DNA from: Tipula vernalis
Taxonomy: Eukaryota; Arthropoda; Insecta; Diptera; Tipulidae
Reading direction: 5' to 3'
Assembly: GCA_958295665.1 (NCBI GenBank)
Contig: OY282559.1
Span: 260,778,245-260,842,244 of the forward strand
DNA: 64,000 bases
The notes beneath the pieces are model-generated. The model worked only from the letters and a program-made list of their open reading frames with translations, was not told where the DNA came from and made no database searches. Shown here piece by piece: positions 55,148 through 64,000 of the stretch (positions are counted from its first letter, which is position 1; the number at the start of each line of letters is the position of its first letter). A program made the translations under genes and the position numbers.

Positions 55148-58100
55148 CTAAGCCTGTTCGTCCCGAACAGAACCCAAATCACCTCCTCTGTATAGGGCCA
55201 GCCTCTCCAAATGCACCACCTTTGGTTTACCTCGATGTCCCTTCCGTATCCGATAAACCACGTCGTTCATCCTTGTGATGACAGTATAAGGTCCTTCCCA
55301 TGCTGGTTGCAGCTTCGGTGATAATCCCTTTTTCCGTTGCGGGTTGTGAAGCCATACTAATTGCCCTTCCTGGAAGCCCTGGTTATTTGCTCGTATGTCA
55401 TATCGAGCCTTCATCCGGTCACTTGACATCCGTATTTTCTCCCGTACAAATTGATGAATCTCATTAAGTTCCTCTTTCATTCGGTCTACGTAATCTTGTC
55501 CACATAAAGCCGATGATGGTACAGCCCCAAACTTTAGATCTCCAGGTAACCGTAGATTATCTCCAAATAACGTTTTAGCTGGTGTCATTCCGGTTGTGTC
55601 ATGTATAGCTGATCGATAGGCCATCAGAAACATCGGTATATGTCGATCCCAGTTGCGTTGGTTTTTCTCAACGACCTTTGCTAGATATTCCTCCAATGTA
55701 CCATTGAATCTTTCCACCATACCGTCAGACTGTGGATGCAAAGGCGTTGTTCTCGTTTTATTTATACCGAGCATCTGGCATATTTCTTGAAACACCACCG
55801 ATTCGAAATTCCGTCCTTGATCGGTATGAATCTCCATCGGCACTCCAAATCTGCTAATCCAATTGTTTACCACGGCATCAGCTATTGTTGTCGTCTCCTG
55901 ATTGGGAATGGGGTACACCTCCGGCCATTTGCTGAAATAATCCATGATTACTAGCACATATTTGTTGCCGCTCTCAGTGGTGGGAAATGGGCCCGCTACA
56001 TCCATTGCAATTCTTTCGAATGGTGCTCCAACGTTATATTGCTTCATGGTTCCACGACTTTTGCGTGCGGGTCCCTTCACCGCCGCACATTGGTCACATT
56101 TTTGGCACCATTCTATCACAGACTGCCTACATCCTGCCCAGTAGAATCGTTGACGTATCTTTGCTAGAGTTTTATTAATTCCAAGGTGGCCCCCACTTGC
56201 TCCTCCATGATACTCATTCAGAATTTCTGCAATCCGGCACTTTGGTATCACCAGCAACAATTGCTTCACTTTGCCATCCTTGCTTTCCCACAATCGTTTT
56301 AAACAGCCATTCTCAAGACGGAGGCTATCCCATTGAGCCCAATAAGCCTTGACAATGGGAGTTTTGTCCGCGATCTCGCTCCAAGTTGGCCGGTGTTCCT
56401 TTTCCTTCCATTCCATTATAACTGATAAATCCGTATCATCCAATTGCTCTTTCCTGATCATTTCGTCGGTCCACTCCTCATCAGGCAGCACTTGCGTAAG
56501 CCTAACGTCGATGATGCCTTCCTTTGCTTCAACATGGCCACAATGTTTACATTCTACTGGACACGGCCGTCTTGATAATGCGTCGGCATTTCTGTGTGCA
56601 CTTCCCTTCCGATGTTCAATTTGGAAATCGTAGCTTTGAAGACGTTCGATCCAGCGTGCTACTTGTCCCTCTGGATTCTTAAATTGTAACAGCCACCGTA
56701 AAGCGCCGTGATCTGTCCGTAAATGGAATTTTTGGCCATAAAGATACTTATGGAAATGCTTGACACACTCCACTATAGCCAACAATTCTTTCCGTGTCAC
56801 GCAGTAATTACGCTCCGGTTTTGATAATGTTTTGGAGAAGTACGCAATAACTCTTTCTTGACCATTAATTTCCTGTGATAACACACCTCCTATACCGTCA
56901 TTACTTGCATCGGTGTCCAAAATAAATTTCACGTTGGGTATAGGGTACGCGAGGATTGGCGCAACACACAACCGTCTCCTTAGTTCCACGAATGCTTCTT
57001 CCTGGTCATTCTTCCATTCGAATGCCTTGTTCTTCCTGGTCAACTCGTGTAAACTTTTGGCGATGTTGGCGAATCCTGGCACGAAGCGTCTATAATAGGT
57101 GCACAATCCGAGAAAGCTTCGTAATTCGTGTAAATTTTTAGGTCTTGGCCAGTTCTTTACCGCTGCGATCTTTTCTTCGTCGGTGTGAATTCCATTAATC
57201 GTTACGAGATGACCCAAATATTTGACTTCAGTTCTGAACAGCTTACACTTCTTTGGACTTAACTTCAATCCGGCAGCCTGTATCCGATCCAAAACTTCCG
57301 CCAAGTTCTTTAGATGCTCGTCAAAATCCTTCCCCATAACGATGATGTCGTCCAGATATATTAGGCAAGTCTTCCAATGTAATCCCTTTAACACGCGTTC
57401 CATTAATCGTTCAAAAGTCGCAGGGGCATTACATAATCCGAACGGCATAACATTAAATTGCCAAAGTCCGTTACCCACACTGAACGCTGTTTTCTCGCGA
57501 TCTTCCTCATGGACTTCCACCTGCCAATAGCCGCTTTGTAGATCTAATGTCGAAAATATTTGAGCACCCGATAATGTGTCTAACGTGTCATCGATCCTTG
57601 GCAGTGGGTAGCTATCTTTTTTCGTCACAGCATTGAGTTTTCGGTAATCAACGCAAAATCTCATGCTACCGTCCTTCTTCTCGACCAATACTACCGGTGA
57701 GCTCCATGAGCTATTAGATGGTTCAATTACTCCTGCTGCCTGCATATCTGTTACCATTCGATTGACTTCTTCTTGTTTTGCTAAAGGTAGCCTCCTGGGT
57801 GGTTGACGAATTGGCATCTCTGCTCCCGTATCAATGCGGTGCTTTACCATTGAGGTCCTTCCGTTATTATCCGATGTACTGCAGAATATGGACGTGTACC
57901 GTTTGAGTAGATGATGTGCAGAATTTTTCTGTGCCTCGGTAAGATCTTCGGTCCATTTCTGCATAAGTTGTTCTACCATTTCTTTCTGCCATTGCATGTC
58001 GGCTTTTTCAACCGGACTTCTCTGTTCACACTTTACTATAGTTGAAACCTCGTTACATTTGCCGATGACTGTCCCTTTCTTGATGGTTTTCGTCTTATCC

Positions 58101-58771
58101 GAGAGATTTAGAGTCCTAATTGGCACTCTATAGTCGTTGTCTGGTTTAACTAGGGATTTTCCGATTATAATTTCCTTGGCTCCGTTCTCCTCTTCGTTAG
58201 CTTCCACAACCCACAACCTGGGTGACCCAGAACCTCCCTCCAATTTTCCCCATAGGATCGTCTCCGAATTCGGTGGCAGCTTCTCCCGATGATCAATAAT
58301 AATTCGCCTGATAGTTGCTCCGGCACTGCTAGATTGAAGTGGCAACTCGATGTTATCGTAACTTAAAACTCCTCGTCCAACATCCACCACGAAGCCATTT
58401 GCCCTCATGAAGTCCATCCCCATTATGACTTCATCCACAATATCTGCAATCAGCACTTCGTGTTGGAAAAGAGTTCTCCCGATTTTTATTTTCACGATCT
58501 TTTTGCCTTTTATTATTGAACTATCTCCAGTTGCTGTTTGTAACTTCAATCCATTAGCTGGTTGTACACCTCCATCGATCAGATCTTTACGGACAATCGT
58601 GCGATTTGCTCCCGTATCCAGAGTGATGATGCAATCCTTGCCATCAATGTCGCCTTTGATTGTTAAGCTGTCACCGCCTCTTGCTACTTTCGAAACGCGG
58701 ATGGAGGTTATGGGGCAATCGGTTGTGGGAGTCAGCTTCTGCCCCTTTAAGCTGACCCGTTGTAGTTTAAC
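55148..58771 (-). CDS. pol: Gypsy Pol of copy G, -1 frame
   Basis: Entered by frameshift at 58765-58771. Protease DTGA at 58607-58618, RT YLDD at 57347-57358, then RNase H (ILDTDASNDGIGGVL), the integrase HHCC module, DDE core and GPY/F end, finishing RDEQA. It differs from copy A by a small number of substitutions (for example EQK/WQK and DRT/DKT) and has no stops. The N-terminal spacer between protease and RT is about 180 residues. Both copies probably give functional enzyme. Confidence 0.93.
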   Translation of the reverse strand, partial: VKLQRVSLKGQKLTPTTDCPITSIRVSKVARGGDSLTIKGDIDGKDCIITLDTGANRTIVRKDLIDGGVQPANGLKLQTATGDSSIIKGKKIVKIKIGRTLFQHEVLIADIVDEVIMGMDFMRANGFVVDVGRGVLSYDNIELPLQSSSAGATIRRIIIDHREKLPPNSETILWGKLEGGSGSPRLWVVEANEEENGAKEIIIGKSLVKPDNDYRVPIRTLNLSDKTKTIKKGTVIGKCNEVSTIVKCEQRSPVEKADMQWQKEMVEQLMQKWTEDLTEAQKNSAHHLLKRYTSIFCSTSDNNGRTSMVKHRIDTGAEMPIRQPPRRLPLAKQEEVNRMVTDMQAAGVIEPSNSSWSSPVVLVEKKDGSMRFCVDYRKLNAVTKKDSYPLPRIDDTLDTLSGAQIFSTLDLQSGYWQVEVHEEDREKTAFSVGNGLWQFNVMPFGLCNAPATFERLMERVLKGLHWKTCLIYLDDIIVMGKDFDEHLKNLAEVLDRIQAAGLKLSPKKCKLFRTEVKYLGHLVTINGIHTDEEKIAAVKNWPRPKNLHELRSFLGLCTYYRRFVPGFANIAKSLHELTRKNKAFEWKNDQEEAFVELRRRLCVAPILAYPIPNVKFILDTDASNDGIGGVLSQEINGQERVIAYFSKTLSKPERNYCVTRKELLAIVECVKHFHKYLYGQKFHLRTDHGALRWLLQFKNPEGQVARWIERLQSYDFQIEHRKGSAHRNADALSRRPCPVECKHCGHVEAKEGIIDVRLTQVLPDEEWTDEMIRKEQLDDTDLSVIMEWKEKEHRPTWSEIADKTPIVKAYWAQWDSLRLENGCLKRLWESKDGKVKQLLLVIPKCRIAEILNEYHGGASGGHLGINKTLAKIRQRFYWAGCRQSVIEWCQKCDQCAAVKGPARKSRGTMKQYNVGAPFERIAMDVAGPFPTTESGNKYVLVIMDYFSKWPEVYPIPNQETTTIADAVVNNWISRFGVPMEIHTDQGRNFESVVFQEICQMLGINKTRTTPLHPQSDGMVERFNGTLEEYLAKVVEKNQRNWDRHIPMFLMAYRSAIHDTTGMTPAKTLFGDNLRLPGDLKFGAVPSSALCGQDYVDRMKEELNEIHQFVREKIRMSSDRMKARYDIRANNQGFQEGQLVWLHNPQRKKGLSPKLQPAWEGPYTVITRMNDVVYRIRKGHRGKPKVVHLERLALYRGGDLGSVRDEQA
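58729..58771 (-). promoter_or_regulatory. -1 frameshift signal of copy G
   Basis: GTTAAAC, six-base spacer, then stem GGGTCAGCTT / AAGCTGACTC. The one substitution relative to copy A turns an A-U pair into a G-U wobble, so pairing is kept. Confidence 0.78.
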
Positions 58772-60297
58772 GGCTCCGCCGTCATTTGGCCTTCTTGCCT
58801 AGCCAACGCCTGCTCCCCGCTTGGTCGTCGCTGCATAGGAGATGGTGATCTTCCCCTTTTTCTTCTTAATTCCCAGCAGTCGCGAGAGATGTGACCGACC
58901 TTATCACATGCCCAACATCTGATTTTGCCGCTTCCATCTCGGTATCTTGGTGTTGCCCGCTCGTTGTTTATGCTTGTATCGATTTCTACTCGGCGTATTT
59001 TCATTGACGGTTTGGTGATGGCTTGTGCAGTTTCATTTGTTAACGCACAAGCGATGGTTTCCGCAAAGGTTGCTTTAGGTGACAACATCACCGCCCTGCG
59101 TGTCTCTGGATCTCGAATGCCGTCAATGAATGCGTCAATTTTTAGTCTTTCCATATAATCGGCCGATGTACTGGTATGTGCTAGATGTACTAGCCGCTCG
59201 ATTGCCGATGAAAATTCCTGAAGTGATTCTCCTCCCTTTTGGTAGCGGCTTTTCAATTCCATTCGATAAATTTCTCGCTTGTGATCACTGCCGTACTTCC
59301 TATCCAGCGCCTTCATAATTTCGAGATAACTGTTGCGATCTTTTTCCGGAATTGTTTGTAAGGCCTCCGCTGCTTCACCTTTAAGGGCCACTATTAACGC
59401 TGCGACAAGATGTTCATCATTCCAACGGTTTTGATTAGCTGCCGTTTCAAATTGAAATTTGAAAATGCCGAAAGATGTCGTACCGTCGAAGTTTGGTGGT
59501 TTTAACTTAACTGATTGAATGGTTTGTACCACTTGTGTTGTTGTTCCACTTGCCTTGATATCAGTTAGCTCTTTCCCGAGACGTTGAACCTCTGCTTGTA
59601 ATTTTTCTTCGACCTGCTGAACCTTCGTTTCAAATTTTTCGTCAACCTTTTGAATCTCCATTTGCAGCTTCTCCACTTCGCCGTGAATGTTAGTAGATAA
59701 TTCGAGAAGTTTCTCGTCCATTCTCTTTTGACCATCTATAATTTGGTCTTTAATTTCCTCTCCTTGTTGTTTCATTTCTTGGTTTGACTGATTTATAGTC
59801 TCCATTTGTTGTTTCATTTCTTGGTTAGACTGATTTTGTTGTTCCAACTGTCGTTTTATTTCTTCGTTTGACTGGTTTATAGTCTCCAACTGCCGCACAT
59901 TTTGTTGTTCCATTTCATTCTTAATTTCTTGGTTTGACTGCACTGCTTGTTGCGCCATTTGTTTTTTAATTTCTCCTAGCTGTCGTTCGTTTTGTTGTTT
60001 CATTAGACTCATCTGTCCCGTCATCTGGTTCATAGCAGCTATTAACTGCGACAAATCGAAACTTCCAGAATGTTCTTGTGTCTTTTCGACCAACGGTTGT
60101 TTATCTTCTGCTTTCTGCTCTACGGTTGCCGCATCCGTTACTTTCTCTCCAAAATCATGATGTTCCGCGTCCAGCCCTTCTTTCTCCATGGCATCACGTA
60201 GTCGCGCTTGTAAAGCTGCTTTACCACCATCAGTAGCCAAACCCCGTTTCTCAAGTTCGCTCTTTAATTCTGGAACTTTTAATTCGCTGAGAATCAT
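58747..60297 (-). CDS. gag: Gypsy Gag of copy G
   Basis: About 516 residues from the ATG of MILSELKVPELK. It has the same plan as copy A: SAP domain, coil, capsid, one zinc knuckle (CWACDKVGHISRDC), basic tail. The coil is longer, with additional QSNQEMKQQ / QSNEEIKRQ-type repeats, and its capsid segment (NQNRWNDEHLVAAL, PEKDRNSYLEIM) matches the deleted copies C-E rather than copy A. This indicates exchange between lineages. Confidence 0.88.
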   Translation of the reverse strand: MILSELKVPELKSELEKRGLATDGGKAALQARLRDAMEKEGLDAEHHDFGEKVTDAATVEQKAEDKQPLVEKTQEHSGSFDLSQLIAAMNQMTGQMSLMKQQNERQLGEIKKQMAQQAVQSNQEIKNEMEQQNVRQLETINQSNEEIKRQLEQQNQSNQEMKQQMETINQSNQEMKQQGEEIKDQIIDGQKRMDEKLLELSTNIHGEVEKLQMEIQKVDEKFETKVQQVEEKLQAEVQRLGKELTDIKASGTTTQVVQTIQSVKLKPPNFDGTTSFGIFKFQFETAANQNRWNDEHLVAALIVALKGEAAEALQTIPEKDRNSYLEIMKALDRKYGSDHKREIYRMELKSRYQKGGESLQEFSSAIERLVHLAHTSTSADYMERLKIDAFIDGIRDPETRRAVMLSPKATFAETIACALTNETAQAITKPSMKIRRVEIDTSINNERATPRYRDGSGKIRCWACDKVGHISRDCWELRRKRGRSPSPMQRRPSGEQALARQEGQMTAEPLNYNGSA

Positions 60298-60340
60298 TTT
60301 CTTTATCTTTTTATTCACAATCCCACCGCTGTCACCAATT

Positions 60341-60836
60341 TGTTACGTTTTTGCCTTGTCAATCAAGGTTCGTATCACTGGATTGTGAATAATACAAAAT
60401 CAATTTAATTTATCTCCAACGAATTTATTAATTTCACAAAATTTATTACAACACAGTTTATCAATCAAAATTCACAAAATCACTTTATATAAATTATTCT
60501 CAAATTTTACTAATCACTATTACTTTTTATTTCGCACAAAAACACTTTTTAAATCACTTATTAATTCCTTTTTAATCTTTATACTATCGCTTTCCAAATA
60601 TTACTTATAATCTTACAAGTTTACTCTATCGCGTTCCAAATACTAATAATCCAATTCGATCTTGTTCGCCTTTTTATATACAAAAACCAAGCTTCTCGAA
60701 AGTTCACGACTTTTCCAGTTGGAATAGCGTAGAAACATTACGTAACAATTTTTATCATGGAAAATTCCATTTAGTACAGTAAACATTGAGCTATTAGTTT
60801 TACTTATTCTATTACACACTAGGTGTCACCGTCACA
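60341..60836 (-). repeat. 5' LTR of gypsy G
   Basis: 496 bp. Minus-strand TATATAAAAA box at 60671-60680. Confidence 0.93.
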
Positions 60837-60948
60837 ATATATATTGTGACGGTGACACCTAGTGTGTAATAGAATAAGTAAAACTAATAGCTCAATGTTT
60901 ACTGTACTAAATGGAATTTTCCATGATAAAAATTGTTACGTAATGTTT

Positions 60949-61250
60949 TGTTGTTTCATTAGACTCATCTGTCCTGTCATCTGGTTCATAGCAGCTATTA
61001 ACTGCGACAAATCGAAACTTCCAGAATGTTCTTGTGTCTTTTCGACCAACGGTTGTTTATCTTCTGCTTTCTCTACAGTTGCCGCATCCGTTACTTCCAC
61101 GCCAAAATCATAATGGTCAGCGTTCAGCCCTTCGTTCTGCATGGCCTCACGTAGTCGCGCTTGTAAAGCTGCTTTAGCACCATCAGTGGCCAAACCCCGT
61201 TTCTCAAGTTCCCTCTTTAATTCTGGAACTTTTAATTCGTTGAAAATCAT
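60949..61250 (-). pseudogene. Gag fragment in snap-back product H
   Basis: SAP domain and start of the coil (MIFNELKVPELK to SLMKQQN), cut off at the junction with the inverted LTR. Nearly identical to residues 1-102 of the Gag at 62333. Confidence 0.8.
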
Positions 61251-61293
61251 TTTCTTGATCTTTTTATTCACAATCCCACCGCTGTCACCAAAT

Positions 61294-61787
61294 TGTTACG
61301 TTTTTGCCTTGTCAATCAAGGTTCGTATCACTGGATTGTGAATAATACAAACTCAATTCAATTTATCACCAACGAATTTATTTATTTCACAAAATTTATT
61401 ACAACACAGTTTATCAATCAAAATTCACAAAATCACTTTATATAAATTATTCTCAAATTTTACTAATCACTTTTACTTTTTATTTCGCACAAAAACACTT
61501 TTTAAATCACTTTTTAATTCCTTTTTAATCTTTATACTATCGCTTTCCAAATATTACTTATTCTTACACCTTTACACTATCGCGTTCCAAATACTAATAA
61601 TCCAATTCGATCTTGTTCGCCTTTTTATATACACAAACCAAGCTTCTCGAAAGTTCACGACTTTTCCAGTTGGAATAGCGTAGAAACATTACGTAACAAT
61701 TTTTATCATGGAAAATTCCATTTAGAACAGTAAACATTGAGCTATTAGTTTTACTTATTCTATTACACACTAGGTGTCACCGTCACA
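61294..61787 (-). repeat. LTR of snap-back product H
   Basis: 494 bp. It carries the variant GTAAAGGTGTAAGAATAAG (minus strand) found otherwise only in the LTR at 61796. Confidence 0.9.
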
Positions 61788-61795
61788 ATATATAT

Positions 61796-62289
61796 TGTGA
61801 CGGTGACACCTAGTGTGTAATAGAATAAGTAAAACTAATAGCTCAATGTTTACTGTACTAAATGGAATTTTCCATGATAAAAATTGTTACGTAATGTTTC
61901 TACGCTATTCCAACTGGAAAAGTCGTGAACTTTCGAGAAGCTTGGTTTGTGTATATAAAAAGGCGAACAAGATCGAATTGGATTATTAGTATTTGGAACG
62001 CGATAGTGTAAAGGTGTAAGAATAAGTAATATTTGGAAAGCGATAGTATAAAGATTAAAAAGGAATTAAAAAGTGATTTAAAAAGTGTTTTTGTGCGAAA
62101 TAAAAAGTAAAAGTGATTAGTAAAATTTGAGAATAATTTATATAAAGTGATTTTGTGAATTTTGATTGATAAACTGTGTTGTAATAAATTTTGTGAAATA
62201 AATAAATTCGTTGGTGATAAATTGAATTGAGTTTGTATTATTCACAATCCAGTGATACGAACCTTGATTGACAAGGCAAAAACGTAACA
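61796..62289 (+). repeat. 5' LTR of gypsy I
   Basis: 494 bp. TATATAAAAA at 61952-61961. TGGTGACAGCGGTGG at 62293-62307 is the primer-binding site. Confidence 0.92.
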
Positions 62290-62332
62290 ATTTGGTGACA
62301 GCGGTGGGATTGTGAATAAAAAGATCAAGAAA

Positions 62333-63727
62333 ATGATTTTCAACGAATTAAAAGTTCCAGAATTAAAGAGGGAACTTGAGAAACGGGGTTTGGCCACTGA
62401 TGGTGCTAAAGCAGCTTTACAAGCGCGACTACGTGAGGCCATGCAGAACGAAGGGCTGAACGCTGACCATTATGATTTTGGCGTGGAAGTAACGGATGCG
62501 GAAACTGTAGAGAAAACAGAAGATAAACAACCGTTGGTCGAAAAGACACAAGAACATTCTGGAAGTTTCGATTTGTCGCAGTTAATAGCTGCTATGAACC
62601 AGATGACAGGACAGATGAGTCTAATGAAACAACAAAACGAACGACAGCTAGGAGAAATTAAAAATCAAATGGAACAACAAATAGGGAAAATTGAACAACC
62701 AATCCAGGAAATTGCAGATGGGCAAAAGAGAATGGACGAGAAACTTCTCGAATTATCTACTAACATACACGGCGAAGTAGAGAAGCTACAAATGGAAATT
62801 CAAAAGGTTGACGAAAAATTAGAAACGAAGGTTCAACATGTTGAAGAGAAATTGCAAACGGAGATTCAACAAGTTGTGGAAAAATGTCAACGTCTCGAGA
62901 AAGATCTAATTGATGTCAAGGCAAGTGGAACAACGACGCAAGTGGTACAGACCGTTCAATCAGTTAAGTTAAAACCACCAAACTTCGACGGTACATCATC
63001 TTTCGGCATTTTCAAATTTCAATTTGAAACGGCAGCTAATCAAAACCGTTGGAATGATGAACATCTTGTCGCAGCGTTAATAGTGGCCCTTAAAGGTGAA
63101 GCAGCGCAGGCCTTACAAACAATTCCGGAAAAAGATCGCAACAGTTATCTCGAAATTATGAAGGCGCTGGATAGGAAGTACGGCAGTGACCACAAGCGTG
63201 AAATCTATCGAATGGAATTGAAAAGCCGCTACCAAAAGGGAGGAGAATCACTTCAGGAATTTTCATCGGCAATTGAGCGATTAGTACATCTAGCACATAC
63301 CAGTACGTCGGCCGATTATATGGAAAGGCTTAAAATTGACGCATTCATTGACGGCATTCGAGATCCAGAAACACGCAGAGCGGTGATGTTGTCACCTAAA
63401 GCAACCTTTGCGGAAACCATCGCTTGTGCGTTAACAAATGAAACTGCACAAGCCATCACCAAACCGTCAATGAAAATACGCCGAGTAGAAATCGATACAA
63501 GCATAAACAACGAGCGGTCAACACCAAGATACCGAGATGGAAGCGGCAAAATCAAATGTTGGGCATGTGATAAGGTCGGTCACATCTCTCGCGACTGCTG
63601 GGAATTAAGAAGAAAAAGGGGAAGATCACCATCTCCTATGCAGCGACGACCAAGCGGGGAGCAGGCGTTGGCTAGGCAAGAAGGCCAAATGACGGCGGAG
63701 CCGTTAAACTACAACGAGTCAGCTTAA
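62333..63727 (+). CDS. gag: Gypsy Gag of copy I
   Basis: 464 residues from the ATG of MIFNELKVPELK. SAP domain (1-36), short coil (about 95-175, including EKIEQPIQEIADGQKRMDEK-type units shared with copy E), capsid (about 190-355), one zinc knuckle (CWACDKVGHISRDC), basic tail. The N-terminal two-thirds follow the deleted lineage, and from about FAETIACALTNET on the sequence is that of autonomous copies A and G. It is therefore a mosaic. Confidence 0.88.
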   Translation: MIFNELKVPELKRELEKRGLATDGAKAALQARLREAMQNEGLNADHYDFGVEVTDAETVEKTEDKQPLVEKTQEHSGSFDLSQLIAAMNQMTGQMSLMKQQNERQLGEIKNQMEQQIGKIEQPIQEIADGQKRMDEKLLELSTNIHGEVEKLQMEIQKVDEKLETKVQHVEEKLQTEIQQVVEKCQRLEKDLIDVKASGTTTQVVQTVQSVKLKPPNFDGTSSFGIFKFQFETAANQNRWNDEHLVAALIVALKGEAAQALQTIPEKDRNSYLEIMKALDRKYGSDHKREIYRMELKSRYQKGGESLQEFSSAIERLVHLAHTSTSADYMERLKIDAFIDGIRDPETRRAVMLSPKATFAETIACALTNETAQAITKPSMKIRRVEIDTSINNERSTPRYRDGSGKIKCWACDKVGHISRDCWELRRKRGRSPSPMQRRPSGEQALARQEGQMTAEPLNYNESA

Positions 63728-63745
63728 AGGGGCAGAAGCTGACTC
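63703..63745 (+). promoter_or_regulatory. -1 frameshift signal of copy I
   Basis: GTTAAAC at 63703-63709, spacer TACAAC, perfect stem 63716-63725 / 63736-63745 with a 10-base loop. The gag stop is at 63725-63727. Confidence 0.8.
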
Positions 63746-64000
63746 CCACAACCGATTGCCCCATAACCTCCATCCGCGTTTCGAAAGTAGCAAGAGGCGG
63801 TGACAGCTTAACAATCAAAGGCGACATTGATGGCACGGGTTGCATCATCACTCTGGATACGGGAGCAAATCGCACGATTGTCCGTAAAGATCTGATCGAT
63901 GGAGATGTACAACCAGCTAATGGATTGAAGTTACAAACAGCAACTGGGGATAGTTCAATAATAAAAGGCAAAAAGATCGTGAAAATAAAAATCGGGAGAA
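63703..64000 (+). CDS. pol: Gypsy Pol of copy I, start (truncated by window)
   Basis: The -1 frame is open from the slippery site to the window end. It includes DCPITSIRV-like spacer sequence and the protease active site (LDTGANRTIV), and ends in KIVKIKIG. The remainder lies beyond 64000. Confidence 0.85.

Larger units (their letters stand above)
54641..60836 (-). mobile_element. Ty3/gypsy retrotransposon, full-length autonomous copy G
   Basis: A 6196-bp element with ATAT duplications (54637-54640 and 60837-60840). The 496-bp LTRs look identical and share private variants (AATACAAAATC, TCTCCAACG). Gene order is as in copy A, with open gag and pol, the frameshift signal at 58729-58771 and primer-binding site TGGTGACAGCGGTGG just inside the 5' LTR. 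Its 5' end abuts a further LTR in opposite orientation, with only ATATATAT between them. Confidence 0.93.
60845..61787 (-). mobile_element. Snap-back gypsy product H with two U3 ends
   Basis: Read on the minus strand: a complete LTR (61787-61294), primer-binding site, the first 102 codons of gag, then the first 104 bp of the LTR in inverted orientation (60948-60845). Both termini are therefore TGTGACGG U3 ends. ATATATAT lies on each side (60837-60844 and 61788-61795). At the fold, gag and inverted LTR share the four bases GTTT (60945-60948). Confidence 0.82.
61796..64000 (+). mobile_element. Gypsy retrotransposon copy I, 5' part (runs off window)
   Basis: 5' LTR, primer-binding site, gag, frameshift signal and the start of protease are present and open. 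The 3' part is outside the window. Its first 843 bp are the near-perfect mirror of 60945-61787. Confidence 0.9.

Overview
This window looks like a heterochromatin-like or repeat-dense stretch of an insect genome. The evidence is AT-rich DNA, 50-130 bp GT-AG introns, insect-type gypsy, copia, Penelope-like and I/R1-like elements, a Tc1/mariner transposon and many MITEs. A dipteran is my guess, not a demonstrated assignment. I found no tRNA, rRNA or CRISPR. Only two genes look host-like: a pair of related C2H2 zinc-finger genes (15744-16933 and 49477-50823). A broken third copy lies at 53816-54440. All coordinates and identities were read by eye and may be off by a few bases.

Layout. 1-600: tail of a Penelope-like element with a GIY-YIG endonuclease. 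1440-4035: decayed Ty1/copia pol. 4036-6502: decayed LINE on the minus strand. 7.2-11.3 kb: nested MITEs, including a Harbinger-like unit with a MADF relic. 11362-14014: a complete Tc1/mariner-type transposon with about 0.5-kb inverted repeats. 14.2-18.6 kb: MITEs, zinc-finger gene 1 and a fold-back element.

From 18632 onward one Ty3/gypsy family dominates (LTR about 490-516 bp, TGTGACGGTG...CGTAACA, 4-bp target duplications). Two full-length, apparently intact autonomous copies (18632-24744 and 54641-60836, both minus) carry Gag (SAP domain, coiled coil, capsid, zinc knuckle) and, in the -1 frame, protease-RT-RNase H-integrase. The join between them has a textbook -1 frameshift signal. A third autonomous-type copy starts at 61796 and runs off the window. 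Between and around them lie internally deleted derivatives (24760-28016, 28021-31441, 31975-35416, 37175-40875, a fragment at 51557-52774), a solo LTR and a 943-bp snap-back product with two U3 ends. Several derivatives have apparently identical LTRs but lack RT or carry stops, which points to mobilisation in trans by the autonomous copies.

36366-47042 is a multi-level nest. A Harbinger-like MITE contains another MITE, which holds a solo LTR, a deleted gypsy copy and a second gypsy-type element (40936-46636). That last element's RT is split by a 1330-bp LTR-like insertion. 47-54 kb holds more MITEs, zinc-finger gene 2, a LINE 3' end with a 12-bp target duplication, and the zinc-finger pseudogene, itself hit by a MITE.
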